64,000 nucleotides of DNA from Candidatus Avidesulfovibrio excrementigallinarum (GTDB lineage: Bacteria; Desulfobacterota; Desulfovibrionia; Desulfovibrionales; Desulfovibrionaceae), in the NCBI GenBank assembly GCA_018715085.1, contig DVMI01000128.1, forward strand, positions 1 to 64,000, in the 5' to 3' direction. The notes under the pieces were generated by a model. That model had not been told where the DNA came from. It saw only the letters and a list, made by a program, of their open reading frames with translations, and did not search any database. A program made the position numbers and the translations under genes. The first letter of the stretch is position 1, and each line of letters begins with the position of its first letter. Of the stretch, positions 47,588 through 56,944 are shown in pieces.

Positions 47588-47710
47588 CGCTGTATTCCTA
47601 CAAATCATTAGGCCAAAACGGGCATTCCCCGGCTCTGGCCGGATTGGCTGCCATGTGCACGCCGTGCGGGCAGGACCACACTGCCTGACCGCACGGCACC
47701 ATGCGTTGCC

Positions 47711-49711
47711 TTAGATAAACAGACCTGTTGGCGCAGGGACCTGGACAAGCAGGCCAAAGCAGAGCCATTCAACCAACACAATCAGGCCGGCAATCAGTAC
47801 GGCCTTAAGCAGGTTGTGGGCCGTCATTCCTTCGTGCCGGATATAGCGCAGGCCAAACAGAATCATGGCCACAACGCACAGGAACAGCGCGCTGTAGAAT
47901 CCCATAAATTCAATGAGGGCGTAGGTCGCCATCGACAGCACAAAATACACGCCCACATTGCCCAGCGCCGACCACGAATTCCACAGGGGCTTTCTGGGAG
48001 CGCCGTCAAAGAAGTCCATGACAAGCACCATGACGCCAAGCACAATCATCAGCCCAAAGATGGCCGTCGGGAAAATGCCGGCCTGACCGTCCAGCAGCTG
48101 ACTCTGGAAGAGGAAAAACACGCTGACGAGCGTCAGCACCACAACAACCCAGAAATCATACCGGCCAAGGCAGGCCACAGAGAACCCGGACGACGCGGCA
48201 GCCTGCACCTGTCCGCCCTTTTTCATGCGCTGCATGATCGTAGGCAAAACCAGTGCAATGACGCTCAGCACGATGAACGTCATGGACAGCGGCGAAAAGA
48301 CGAACAGTTCAAGCGGCGAACTGTCGGAGCGCGCCCGCACCAGCGTATTGATCAGGTTTTCCTCGACAATGGGGCCGAGCACCACGCCAAGCGCCACGCA
48401 GGCCGGCTGGATTTTGGCCTTGAGCAAAAGATAGGAAACGCCGCCCGCCACAATCAGCACCAGCACGTCAAACATGCTGTTGCGCAGCGAATAGGAGCCA
48501 ATGATCGACAGCGTGATGATGGCCGGAATGACGTACAGCTTGGGGACGTCAAGAATCTTGGTGCATCCTCTGGCCAGGACATAGCCCACAGGGAGCATAA
48601 GAATGTTGGCAAAAATCAGGCTGTAAATGAACCCGTAAGCGATGTCCGGGTGCATTTCCATAAGCTGCGGTCCCGGGGCCAGCCCCTGCGCCAGAAGTCC
48701 GCCCATCAGCACGGCCGCAGCGGCGCTGCCGGGAATCCCCAGCGACAAAAGCGGAACAAGCGCTCCACCCACGCTGGCGTTGTTGGCGCTTTCGGGCACC
48801 ATCACCCCTTCGGGAATCCCCGAACCGTATCTTTCGGGATTCTTGTCCCAGCGCTTGGCTTCGTTGTATGTAATGATGGCGGCCACGCTGCCGCCCGCTC
48901 CAGGCAGCCCGCCGATGAACGCGCCGGCAATGGACGAAACGCTTGCCAGCAGCTTGTTGCGCACAAACAGCGTTCTGACCGAGGTCATGAACGCGCCGGG
49001 CTGCGGCTTGTACTTGGCAATATACTCGTCCCGGCTTTCCAAGAGCAGCAGCATCTGCGAGAACGAGAACAGGCTGGTCATGAGCACGATCATGTCAAAG
49101 CCCTGCAACAGATCGAAATAGTCGAACGTGAAGCGAGGAATGCCTTCAGAAGGATCAAGGCCGATGGTGCTCAGCCCCAGTCCCAGCACGCCGCCAAGAA
49201 GGCTGCGCGTCACCATGCCGGGCGACATGGCCGCCAGTGTGGACAGGCCAAAAATGGCCATCCAGAAAAAGGCTTCAGAGCCAAAATGCAACGCCAGCGA
49301 GGCCAGCGGCTCAAAAAAGGCCAGCAGCATCACAGCGCCGACAAATCCGCCAAAGCACGAGGCCAGCAGCGCCATGAACAGGGCTTCGGGCGCCCGCCCC
49401 TTCAGGGTCATGGGGTACCCGTCAAGCGCTGTGGCAATGGAGCCCGGCGCTCCCGGCGTGTTGATGAGAATGGCGGCGTTGGCTCCGCCGTACATGGCCC
49501 CGCAGTATACAGCCCCCAGCGCGGCCAGCGCCAGGGTCGGAGGCATGCTGAAGGTGAAGGGAATGAACAGTGCAATGGCCGTAACCGTGGTGATCCCGGG
49601 GATCATGCCGCCGATAATGCCGACGACCAGTCCGACGACCATGATGATGAGCGTCGTCGGATGAAACACGAACGACAGGCTCGAAATAAAGACTGCAAGC
49701 ATGGATTCCAT
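47711..49711 (-). CDS. Tripartite tricarboxylate transporter permease, TctA-TctB fusion
   Basis: This permease takes up a carboxylate delivered by a periplasmic TctC protein, driven by an ion gradient. The 666 residues hold a full TctA part (1 to about 495) with GLVVGIIGGMIPGITTVTAIAL, YGGANAAILINTPGAPGSIATALDGYP and its internal repeat GAFIGGLPGAGGSVAAIITY. After a short linker, a four-helix TctB-like part (about 510-660) begins GRYDFWVVVVLTLVSVFF. In most bacteria TctB is a separate protein, so this is a natural fusion. The ATG at 49711 follows AAGGA; a longer frame adds 14 residues. A hairpin separates it from tctC upstream. Confidence 0.88.
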   Translation of the reverse strand: MESMLAVFISSLSFVFHPTTLIIMVVGLVVGIIGGMIPGITTVTAIALFIPFTFSMPPTLALAALGAVYCGAMYGGANAAILINTPGAPGSIATALDGYPMTLKGRAPEALFMALLASCFGGFVGAVMLLAFFEPLASLALHFGSEAFFWMAIFGLSTLAAMSPGMVTRSLLGGVLGLGLSTIGLDPSEGIPRFTFDYFDLLQGFDMIVLMTSLFSFSQMLLLLESRDEYIAKYKPQPGAFMTSVRTLFVRNKLLASVSSIAGAFIGGLPGAGGSVAAIITYNEAKRWDKNPERYGSGIPEGVMVPESANNASVGGALVPLLSLGIPGSAAAAVLMGGLLAQGLAPGPQLMEMHPDIAYGFIYSLIFANILMLPVGYVLARGCTKILDVPKLYVIPAIITLSIIGSYSLRNSMFDVLVLIVAGGVSYLLLKAKIQPACVALGVVLGPIVEENLINTLVRARSDSSPLELFVFSPLSMTFIVLSVIALVLPTIMQRMKKGGQVQAAASSGFSVACLGRYDFWVVVVLTLVSVFFLFQSQLLDGQAGIFPTAIFGLMIVLGVMVLVMDFFDGAPRKPLWNSWSALGNVGVYFVLSMATYALIEFMGFYSALFLCVVAMILFGLRYIRHEGMTAHNLLKAVLIAGLIVLVEWLCFGLLVQVPAPTGLFI

Positions 49712-49764
49712 AAACGCATCCTTCAAAACGGTGCCGCGCGTCTTTCGAATCACCGCGGCAAAGA

Positions 49765-49782
49765 GCCGGCCTTGTGGCCGGC
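49765..49782 (-). other. Hairpin between tctC and the Tct permease gene
   Basis: GCCGGCC and GGCCGGC pair around a 4-base loop 20 bases after the tctC stop, extended by CAAAG/CTTTG. Such a structure commonly protects the binding-protein mRNA so that it is made in excess over the permease. That function is inferred. Confidence 0.5.
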
Positions 49783-49801
49783 CCCTTTGTCAGCACTTCT
49801 G

Positions 49802-50758
49802 TTAATCAGCTTTCTGCTGGTTATACATTTCCACAAGCTGTTTTGCTTCGGGCAGGAAGTCGTTGATCCACTGCTTGAGAACTTCGCCTTCTTCAAACCG
49901 CACAGGAATGCCCGCCACATCGTGGCGCTGCTTGACGTCTTCGCGGGCATAGATTTCCTTCAGGCCGGCGCTCAGGCGCTCCCGCACGTCAGCAGGCAGG
50001 CCCTTGGGGGCAAGCCACACACGGGCAAAAGCCGACACGATGTTATAGCCCTTGTCCTTGAAGGTCGGCACGCCGGGCAGGAGCGGTTCGGGACCGTCGC
50101 TGGCCACGGCAAGGAAGTTCAGCTTGCTGGCCGAATTGAGCGAAGCGCCGGTCACGGCAAGCAGCGCGTCGATATGGCCGCCAAGCACGGCCACCATGGC
50201 CTTGGAGCCACCGGCATGGGGAACAATGTTCATGGGCACGCCCTGCTGCTGCAGCTTCAGCGCGGTGATGTGCGTGGGCCCAAGGATTTCGACCACGCCC
50301 ACACGCATCTTGCCGGGTTCGGCCTTCGCTTTGGCGACAAAATCTTCAAAGCTCTTGATGGGGCTGTCCTTGGGCACCACCAGCACCGCCACGTCCTTGC
50401 ACGAAATACCAAGGAAATCAAAGCTGTCCGGCGTATATCTGCCCTTGCCGAGGAGCGGTCCCATGACCATCAGCGGGAAGGCATACACCCCGATGGTGTA
50501 CCCGTCCGGGCGGGAATTGGCCAGTTCCGTCGCGCCAATGGCGCCGTCAGCACCCGGCTTGTAGATAAAGTTGAGCGGCTGGCCAAACACTTCCTTGAAT
50601 TCCTTTTCGACCAGACGCCCCTGCTGGTCCGTTCCCGCACCAGGATTGAAAGGCACAATGATCCGGACAGCCCGATCCGGCCAGGCCGCCGCCGCAGGTG
50701 AGACGACGATGCCAAACGCGAACAGCGCCGCGCAGATCAAAGAAAACATCTTCCGCAT
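49802..50758 (-). CDS. TctC/Bug-family periplasmic binding protein
   Basis: This extracytoplasmic receptor captures a carboxylate for the Tct permease. The 318 residues have a signal peptide (MRKMFSLICAALFAFGIVVS, cleavage likely after AAA), then the Bug core: PDRAVRIIVPFNPGAGTDQQGRLVEKEF, YKPGADGAIGATELANSRPDGYTIG, VGVVEILGPTHITALKLQQQG and GGHIDALLAVTG. The ligand cannot be assigned. A GGGAG box precedes the start. It lies between the GntR gene (32 bases upstream) and the permease, an arrangement typical for substrate-induced uptake systems. Confidence 0.9.
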   Translation of the reverse strand: MRKMFSLICAALFAFGIVVSPAAAAWPDRAVRIIVPFNPGAGTDQQGRLVEKEFKEVFGQPLNFIYKPGADGAIGATELANSRPDGYTIGVYAFPLMVMGPLLGKGRYTPDSFDFLGISCKDVAVLVVPKDSPIKSFEDFVAKAKAEPGKMRVGVVEILGPTHITALKLQQQGVPMNIVPHAGGSKAMVAVLGGHIDALLAVTGASLNSASKLNFLAVASDGPEPLLPGVPTFKDKGYNIVSAFARVWLAPKGLPADVRERLSAGLKEIYAREDVKQRHDVAGIPVRFEEGEVLKQWINDFLPEAKQLVEMYNQQKAD

Positions 50759-50790
50759 ACCGACACTCCCTCAGGATAATGGTTATGAAT

Positions 50791-51531
50791 CTACCGGGAC
50801 GCCGGCAGCTGCCTGTCGTCTTCTGACTTCAGCAGCGCCGAACGGCCCAGCGCCTTTTCCAGATTGGCGCGAATGGTCCGCAGATGGGCAAGCAGGTTTC
50901 TGCGGGCGCCTTCGCGATCCCGTTTCAACAACATCTCAATGATCGCCAGGTGCTCGTTATGCACCGCTTTCTTACGCTGGGGCGTGGAGGAAAGCGCCAG
51001 CATGGCCAGCCGGATATTTTCCAGGTGCATGCGCTTCCACAACCCCAGAATGAGCGAGTTGTGATCAATGGTGCTCAAATAGGCATGAAACTTTTGATTG
51101 ACGAGAATATAATTGAAATCGTCAACATGCATGTTGGCCATGGTATCATGAACCAGCGTCAGATTGACAAAGGAGGCGTGAATGGCGTCATCGCTGATCA
51201 CCCGATCCACTCCCCGCAGCTCCAGCATCTCGCGAACCTCAAACACCTCGCGCACCGTCGTGAGGGTCACAGGTCTGACAACAACATTCCGACGGGAATT
51301 GATCGTCAGCCAGGATTCATGACACAATCGTGTCAAAGCCTCCCGCAACGGCGTCCGGCTCATGTTCAGCGAGTCCGCAAGCTGCCGCTCCTGCAGCAGT
51401 GAACCTGGTCGTATTTCAAGCGAAATAAACATGTTAATGAGTTTATTGTAGGCCGTTGTCGCAAGTGTCAGCTCCTTTTCTCCACTTTCTTCTGACGCCC
51501 AGCCAAACTCTGACCAATACAATTCAGGCAT
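50791..51531 (-). CDS. GntR-family regulator, FadR (FCD) subgroup
   Basis: This is a ligand-controlled repressor, predicted to regulate the adjacent Tct uptake genes and itself. The 246 residues comprise an N-terminal winged helix (about 25-95: YNKLINMFISLEIRPGSLLQERQLADSLNMSRTPLREALTRLCHE) and a C-terminal all-helical FCD domain. The FCD domain has likely metal ligands in VREMLELRGVDRV, DFNYILVNQKFHAYL and VHNEHLAIIEMLLKRD. The ATG at 51531 has a GGAGG box seven bases upstream, which decides it over an upstream TTG. A palindrome overlapping its promoter is the probable operator. It leads the GntR-tctC-tctAB transcript. Confidence 0.9.
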   Translation of the reverse strand: MPELYWSEFGWASEESGEKELTLATTAYNKLINMFISLEIRPGSLLQERQLADSLNMSRTPLREALTRLCHESWLTINSRRNVVVRPVTLTTVREVFEVREMLELRGVDRVISDDAIHASFVNLTLVHDTMANMHVDDFNYILVNQKFHAYLSTIDHNSLILGLWKRMHLENIRLAMLALSSTPQRKKAVHNEHLAIIEMLLKRDREGARRNLLAHLRTIRANLEKALGRSALLKSEDDRQLPASR

Positions 51532-51544
51532 ACCAACCTCCAAC

Positions 51545-51554
51545 TGGTATACCA
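51545..51554. promoter_or_regulatory. Operator for the GntR regulator
   Basis: TGGTATACCA is a perfect 10-bp palindrome and fits the TNGTNNACNA style of site bound by FadR-type GntR proteins. A second half site (ATACCAAC) recurs 19 bases away at 51530-51537, just at the start codon. The palindrome touches the -10 box, fitting repression. Confidence 0.65.
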
Positions 51555-51581
51555 ACTACACAGAAAAAATAAGGGCGTCAA
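51553..51581 (-). promoter_or_regulatory. Promoter of the gntR-tctC-tctAB operon
   Basis: On the minus strand TTGACG (51581-51576), a 17-base spacer and TAGTTG (51558-51553). The -10 is weak, but spacing is ideal and the operator abuts it. Confidence 0.55.
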
Positions 51582-52009
51582 CCCCCCATGATAAATCAAA
51601 AGATGGTAAAAAAGACAGACTGTTAGCACGCCTTTGGTCTGAAAAAGACACTGCGTCTCACTGCCTGCCGCGTTCTTTCAATCACAAAAAGCAGGCAGCA
51701 GAACGGAACGGCTGTTTCTTTTTCTTTAAAACACCCCCGGGATCCCCGGCAAATCACGCGGGCAGCGCCCGTCACACATACCGCCAGACGGCAAAGCGCC
51801 TTGCCGTTACGCACCGTCCGCAGTGCTGTTACAGAGACATAAAGGTCATGGCACACCGAAGCGGAATGGCGCATGCCCTCACCGGCATGCACGATGAGTG
51901 CCGCAGCGCACTTCATAAAATGATGCCCGCCGCAGCCGGATTCTGACTCTGCCGGGAACAGCCTGTATCCGGGGGCGGCGGACGGACGGCGCAGACACCC
52001 GCCGGACAT
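51582..52009. other. Gap upstream of the Tct operon
   Basis: About 430 bases with no gene that I can support. A long minus-strand frame running through it (51623-52612) mostly overlaps the YitT gene out of frame and has no recognisable content. Confidence 0.35.
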
Positions 52010-52042
52010 AAAAAAAGCCGGATCCTCCACAAAGGATCCGGC
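52010..52042 (-). terminator. Terminator downstream of the YitT gene
   Basis: On the minus strand GCCGGATCC pairs with GGATCCGGC (52017-52025 and 52034-52042), followed by seven T residues (complement of 52010-52016). It lies about 150 bases after the YitT stop, and the intervening sequence has no gene. Confidence 0.85.
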
Positions 52043-52191
52043 CATGGGGATGCACTCCGGCGGCACAGGGGTTTGCCTGAAAGGCGCTCTGCCGCCCGCT
52101 GCGGCACTCGCTCCCGGACCTGTTGCCGGACACGCTGCCGCGCGGGCAGGAACGCTGGTGACGGCCTGCGCCCAGAAACCAGCGCCTGCCG

Positions 52192-53064
52192 TCAGATGAC
52201 AGATTTCCTCGGATACCTCGACCCTGAGACGTAGAAGGAGCTTTCTACGATGAACAGGGCGTGATTGTCGATTTCGTAGACCAGGTTTTCCAGCTTGCGC
52301 AGGAGGATATTGTTGGTGACCGTAAGAATGATCTCGCGCGGGTCCCCGCTGTAGGCGCCGCGGCCCTTGAGCACCGTCGCCCCGGCATAGCCTTCGGCCA
52401 AAATGGCTTCGCACAGCTCCTCGCCGCGCTCTGTAATGATGTACACCAGCTTGCGCTGGTTGAACATGCGCAGCACATGTTCCATGGTGTACGCCGCAAT
52501 GAAGACCTGAATAAAGGAAATGATGACCATATCGAGCGAAATGGTCCATCCGGCCAGGATGAACTGCACGGTATTGTAGCAGACCGAGAAGCGCCCGACC
52601 CCGATGTTCCACTTGCGGTTGAGGATGACGCCCACGACGTCAAGTCCCCCGCCGCTGCCCAGCGTGCGCAGCTGAATCCCCGTGCCGATGCCGCAGACGA
52701 TCCCCGCGGCTATGGCCGCATACAGCGGATCCTTTACAGGCAGCTGCACCGTGATGAATTCACTGAACACCGTCGTTGCCGTTGCCGCATACAGGCTGTA
52801 CAGCAGGAACTTGCGTCCTACATGCACCCAGGACAAGATGAACAGCGGGATGTTGATGATGGCATACCAGATGGACGGCGACAGCCAGCCCGACGCATAC
52901 CAGATCAGCAGCGCGCTCCCGAACACGCCGCCGGTAAGAAAGCCATGGCTCGCGGCAATTCCCTGCGCGCCAAAGGCAAACAGGAAACTTCCGATAGTGA
53001 GCAGCAGGAGGTTCCACACTGGGGACTGAGCCAGTTTCTGCTGAGAAGCCAGCGACAGCGCCAT
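52192..53064 (-). CDS. YitT-family membrane protein (DUF161 plus DUF2179)
   Basis: This integral membrane protein of unknown transport function has 290 residues. Five or six hydrophobic helices come first (WNLLLLTIGSFLFAFGAQGIAASHGFLTGGVFGSALL is broken across two). GTGIQLRTLGSGGGLDVVG is the YitT signature. The C-terminal cytoplasmic domain of about 80 residues (EHVLRMFNQRKLVYIITERGEEL, then GRGAYSGDPREIILTVTN) matches DUF2179, thought to sense ligands. The ATG at 53064 follows GGGAGA. A longer frame from 53301 adds 79 Arg/Ala-rich residues. It is monocistronic. Confidence 0.88.
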   Translation of the reverse strand: MALSLASQQKLAQSPVWNLLLLTIGSFLFAFGAQGIAASHGFLTGGVFGSALLIWYASGWLSPSIWYAIINIPLFILSWVHVGRKFLLYSLYAATATTVFSEFITVQLPVKDPLYAAIAAGIVCGIGTGIQLRTLGSGGGLDVVGVILNRKWNIGVGRFSVCYNTVQFILAGWTISLDMVIISFIQVFIAAYTMEHVLRMFNQRKLVYIITERGEELCEAILAEGYAGATVLKGRGAYSGDPREIILTVTNNILLRKLENLVYEIDNHALFIVESSFYVSGSRYPRKSVI

Positions 53065-53078
53065 AAGCCGTCTCCCAA

Positions 53079-53107
53079 ACAATGTTGAAGGGTTCTTTCT
53101 CTGACAA
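53079..53107 (-). promoter_or_regulatory. Possible promoter of the YitT gene
   Basis: TTGTCA (53107-53102), 17 bases, CATTGT (53084-53079) on the minus strand. The -10 matches only 3 of 6, and the leader would be very short. Confidence 0.3.
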
Positions 53108-53692
53108 GAAGCCGCACCCGGCGTTTGTGCTGCAACCGGGCCGGCAGGCCGCCACACCCGACACGTGCGGGGCAGCCCCGGATCGGCCGCGCCGGCGCAC
53201 CGGCCACCGCTCCACATCAAAAACAATCTGATCTTTCCGGCCGTCCGCTCTGTTCCGGAACTTCCCCCGGCAAGGAGACGCAGCGGGAAAAACCGCTTCA
53301 CAGGACCATTTTTCTGCCGGCGGTGCCGCCGCAGCGGCTACTGCGCGGCGGCACCATTCCCCCCTGCTCACGCCGGTGCACAAAGAGGACCCGCAGCGCC
53401 ACGCCCGCGCGCCCACAGCAACCTGCTCCGACGGACACAGCGCCCGCCAGCGCGGCGACCCTGTCTGGGCTGCCGTCCTGCCATGGCAGGGCCTTCCAGA
53501 CTTCTGCCTGCACGCCGCCGGAAGGGGTCAGAAAGGCCTCTGTCCACAAAGGCCGTTGGAACGGCGCACAGAGACATCGCCCGACAATGCCTGAAGAGCC
53601 TTTTTGATATCATCAAAAGGCCTGGAACAACAATAACACTATTTTATAAATAAAATTGATGTGTTAATATATCAAAAAACGCTCTCCAGGTT
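53108..53692. other. Gap between the YhaN and YitT genes, with an AT-rich end
   Basis: No gene is supported in these 585 bases. The last 100 (about 53593-53692), just after the yhaN stop, are strikingly AT-rich for this DNA. They contain two dyads: CCTTTTTGATATCATCAAAAGG, a hairpin with a 3-base centre, and TTGAT/ATCAA around ten bases. They may form the yhaN terminator region, though no GC-rich stem with a T-run was found. Confidence 0.4.
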
Positions 53693-56600
53693 CTAGGCGT
53701 CCCGGCGCAGCGCGCCGTGCTCCATGACAAACAGCGCCGCCCGGGGCATGCGCTCGAGCAGGAGGCTGGCAATATGCGGATGACAGGTGAAAAAGAGCGT
53801 CTGGTGTCCCTGTCCGCCGTCTGAGGGTGTGACCATCTCTTCCAGCACGCCGGCTGTCCGCTTGGCGCGCTCCGGATCAAAATTGACAAGGATGTCGTCC
53901 ATGATCAGGGGCAGGAAAACACCGCCAAGCCGCGCCTGCTGACGCACATGCGCCAGGCGCAACGCCAAATACAACTGCTCCTGCGTCCCCCGGCTGAGCA
54001 GCTCCGGGGTGACGCCTTCGCCAACAGGAGGCAACACCGTAAGCGAACCGCCGTCCAGCGCCATGCTGACCGTATTCCATGCGCCGTCGGTCATGATCCC
54101 CAGCAACCGCGACGCCATGCGGATGACTTCGGGCTGGCGTTCACGCTCAAAACGCTCCTTGGCCTTTTCCAGCATGTGCCGCGCCAGCGCCAGACGCGCC
54201 CAGTCAAACGCGTGGCGGCGCAACTGGTCGGACGCCGCCTCCTGATGGCCATGCAGCACGGCCAGCTCGTCAGAGGCAGACAGCTGCCGGAGCGCATACT
54301 CCTGCTCGCGCAGCGTTTCTTCATCCCGCTGGCGCGCCTCGCCAAGCAGGGCCAGATTCTCCACCGTCTGTTGCAAGCGCGTTTCCAGACTGTCGCGATC
54401 GACCGACAAAAACCCGTCAAGATAGGCGGCAAAGTCCTCCTCTGCAAACGGCGCGCCCGGCCGTTCCAGCCGCGCGGCGTCGCTGCCGGCAATCCAGAGC
54501 TCGGCCCGCAGGGCCTCGCGCCGTCCGGCCAGCTCGATCGTTTCTGCCCGAATCGCGGCCCGGCGCAAAAATTCTTCCGGATCGTCCGTCTCTGCCAGGC
54601 GCAGAAGCGAGGACAGTTCGCCCTGTGCTTCAGTACTGACAGCGCTGGCGGCATAAAACTCCTGCGTCTGCCGGGCGAGCTGCTCCCGCAGGCGGTCGCG
54701 CTCCTCGCAGGCTGCCATGGCGAGGGTCGCTTCCTTGAGAAGCGGCTCAAACGACGCCACTGCCGTCTCAGGCGACGCGCACGGCGCGCGCCCCAACCTT
54801 TCCTCAACCGCCCGCAACGGCTCCCAGAAGGCGGCAATGGTCGCCTGACCGGCTGCCAACGCTTCTTTGATCCGCGCAATGTTTTCTGTCTGCCGGATCG
54901 CCTGCCCGACATGCTGCAGAGCCTCGCGGACGGTAGAAGGCGACAGCGACGGCGCAAACCCCAGTGCTGTCAGCGCCTGCCGCCAGGCCCCGGTCCGCGC
55001 CTGACATTCCTCGTCGGCGCGGTCGCACGCTGCCGCGGCCTGCTGCGCCGCCTCTCTGGCCCGGGCAAGGCGTCTGTCGCGCTCTTCATGCAGCGTCTTG
55101 ACGGCCTGCCAGCGCCGTTCCATCTCAATCCCGCGCTCTTTTTCCCGGTTCAGCGCCGTCTCCAGAGCATCCACCCGGGTCGTGTCCGGCTCTTCCAGCC
55201 CCAGCGTTTCGGCCAGCTCCATGGTGCGGCCGCGCAACGCTTCCAGCTTATGCAGCGTTTCTTCCGCTCTGGTCCGCAGTGTTGCCGCGGTTTCGTCATG
55301 CCTTTGGGTCCGCTGTCTGTGTCCGGACAGTCCCAGAGCCAGCAGGACGGCCCCGCCCAGAAGGCCTGCGCCCCCCTGCCAGAGCTCGAGCGGCACGATT
55401 TGGCCAGAAGGCAGCGTCAGGCCGGGCCAGCCCAGTCCTGCCGTCACTGTTGCCACACCGGCCCCCGCCAGCAGCAGCAACGCGCCGCTCCCCAGCAGAA
55501 CAGGACCGGCCGCCGTGTCCGGCCGCCTGGCCATATGAACTTCCAGCCGCTCGCGCTGTTCGCCAAAACGGCTTTCCTCAACAGGATACAACAGCAGCAA
55601 TCCACGCAGCTCGCGCAGTGCCGACAGCTTCGTTTCCAGCGCATCCCGGTGCGGAAGCGGTTCCCGGGCCAGGCTGGCGGCCCGGGCCTGCACCTCGCGC
55701 ATGGCTTCTGTGGCCAGGGCCAGTTCCCTGGCCGCAAGCTTTTCCTCGCTGTGGGCGACGTCGCGCGCTTTTTCGGCAGACAGCATGGACGAAGCCAGAC
55801 GCGCCAGACGCTCGCTGGCCTCCACACCCGGCCGGCGCTGCCTGACGGTGTCTGCCGTCCAGCCCGGACCGAGCGCAGACAGTTCGCTCTCAAGCGCCAC
55901 GCCGGCCCGCGTCAGTTCGCCGGACAGCGTGGCAACTTCGCGCAGGGCGTTGCGGCAGGCGCCCCTGAGCTCACCAAGCGATCGCAGCGCGTCAAGCTCG
56001 CCAGCCAGGCGTTCTTCCGGGTGCAGCGCGTCAAGCTTTGCCTGCAGCTGCTCGCACCGGGCCCGTTCGCGATCGGCCTGACGCTGCGCAGCCTCCGTGC
56101 GCGCGCAAAGCTCTCGCAGGCGCGCAGGCGCGTCGGAAGGAACGGTTTCAGGGACGGCGGGCATCCGTTCAAGCCGGACGCCGAGCACGCGCCATTCGTC
56201 CCAGCGCTGCCAGACCGAAAGCCGCCTTTCAATCCGCCGGCGCTCCTGCTCCAGCGCGGCCAGTTCGGCGTTGCGCTGCTTGCATGCCTGGCGCAGTTCT
56301 TCTTGCGCCACGGCCATGCGGTCGTACGCCTCCAGCCGCACCCGCGCGTCGCGGATCTGCTGCCCAAGTTCTTCCCAGTTCCGCAGCGCCTGCGCCACAG
56401 GCTGACGGGAACCGCTCGGTTTGAACAGCGCCCCCATCATGTCGGTCAGCTTTTTCAGCGCCTCGCCAGGGGAATGCAGCCCCACGCCAAACCCTGCGCC
56501 ATACAGCGCGTTACGGATCTGGCTGTCGTTGAGTGTCGCCAGGTTTTGCAGCTCGCCCAGGCCAAACCCGTATATGCGGCTGTAAATTTCGCGGGTGACG

Positions 56601-56944
56601 CCCCCAAGGAGCGTTTGCCACACGCCGGCTTCCAACGGCTGACCGTCCGCGTCGCAAAGCGCAAGCGTCCCGCCGCCCGGACCGGATCGCCTGGTCAGCC
56701 GGACAAGCCCCTGCGGCGTGTCGAGCGTCAGGCTGCCCGAGGCCCTGCCCCGTTGCAGATAGGCGGCGTCCCGGCCCTGGGGGCGCACCGGATACCCCGT
56801 CAGCGTGGCCCGGAAAAAATCCAGCAGCGTTGATTTGCCCGCTTCGTTACGGCCAAGCACAACGGTCAGCCCGTCGGGCAACTCGCTCATGCGCGCATCG
56901 CGCAGCAGACCAAACTGTTCGATATGCGCGTCACGAATCCGCAT
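53693..56944 (-). CDS. YhaN-type SbcC/Rad50-like AAA ATPase
   Basis: This is a large SMC-like ATPase of 1083 residues, partner of the nuclease encoded just upstream. An N-terminal Walker A (GRNEAGKST, 31-39) and a C-terminal signature (LSRGTQEQLYLALRLA, near 983) with Walker B (PLIMDDILVNFD, near 1013) flank a long Arg/Glu/Ala/Leu coiled coil. Unlike SbcC, the coil is interrupted by two strongly hydrophobic segments (about 480-540: PVLLGSGALLLLAGAGVAT and GGAGLLGGAVLLALGLSG). That suggests membrane attachment, a feature of the YhaN group. The function is presumed DNA end processing. It starts inside the end of the nuclease gene, overlapping it by 14 bases. Confidence 0.87.
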   Translation of the reverse strand: MRIRDAHIEQFGLLRDARMSELPDGLTVVLGRNEAGKSTLLDFFRATLTGYPVRPQGRDAAYLQRGRASGSLTLDTPQGLVRLTRRSGPGGGTLALCDADGQPLEAGVWQTLLGGVTREIYSRIYGFGLGELQNLATLNDSQIRNALYGAGFGVGLHSPGEALKKLTDMMGALFKPSGSRQPVAQALRNWEELGQQIRDARVRLEAYDRMAVAQEELRQACKQRNAELAALEQERRRIERRLSVWQRWDEWRVLGVRLERMPAVPETVPSDAPARLRELCARTEAAQRQADRERARCEQLQAKLDALHPEERLAGELDALRSLGELRGACRNALREVATLSGELTRAGVALESELSALGPGWTADTVRQRRPGVEASERLARLASSMLSAEKARDVAHSEEKLAARELALATEAMREVQARAASLAREPLPHRDALETKLSALRELRGLLLLYPVEESRFGEQRERLEVHMARRPDTAAGPVLLGSGALLLLAGAGVATVTAGLGWPGLTLPSGQIVPLELWQGGAGLLGGAVLLALGLSGHRQRTQRHDETAATLRTRAEETLHKLEALRGRTMELAETLGLEEPDTTRVDALETALNREKERGIEMERRWQAVKTLHEERDRRLARAREAAQQAAAACDRADEECQARTGAWRQALTALGFAPSLSPSTVREALQHVGQAIRQTENIARIKEALAAGQATIAAFWEPLRAVEERLGRAPCASPETAVASFEPLLKEATLAMAACEERDRLREQLARQTQEFYAASAVSTEAQGELSSLLRLAETDDPEEFLRRAAIRAETIELAGRREALRAELWIAGSDAARLERPGAPFAEEDFAAYLDGFLSVDRDSLETRLQQTVENLALLGEARQRDEETLREQEYALRQLSASDELAVLHGHQEAASDQLRRHAFDWARLALARHMLEKAKERFERERQPEVIRMASRLLGIMTDGAWNTVSMALDGGSLTVLPPVGEGVTPELLSRGTQEQLYLALRLAHVRQQARLGGVFLPLIMDDILVNFDPERAKRTAGVLEEMVTPSDGGQGHQTLFFTCHPHIASLLLERMPRAALFVMEHGALRRDA

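Noticed and set aside
47816-50701. A 961-codon plus-strand frame opposite the Tct genes
   Set aside because: It is His/Gln/Arg-rich low-complexity, fully covered by the recognisable TctA-TctB and TctC genes on the other strand.
53948-56833. A 961-codon plus-strand frame opposite yhaN
   Set aside because: The minus strand carries clear ATPase motifs. This frame is Gln/Arg-rich without motifs.
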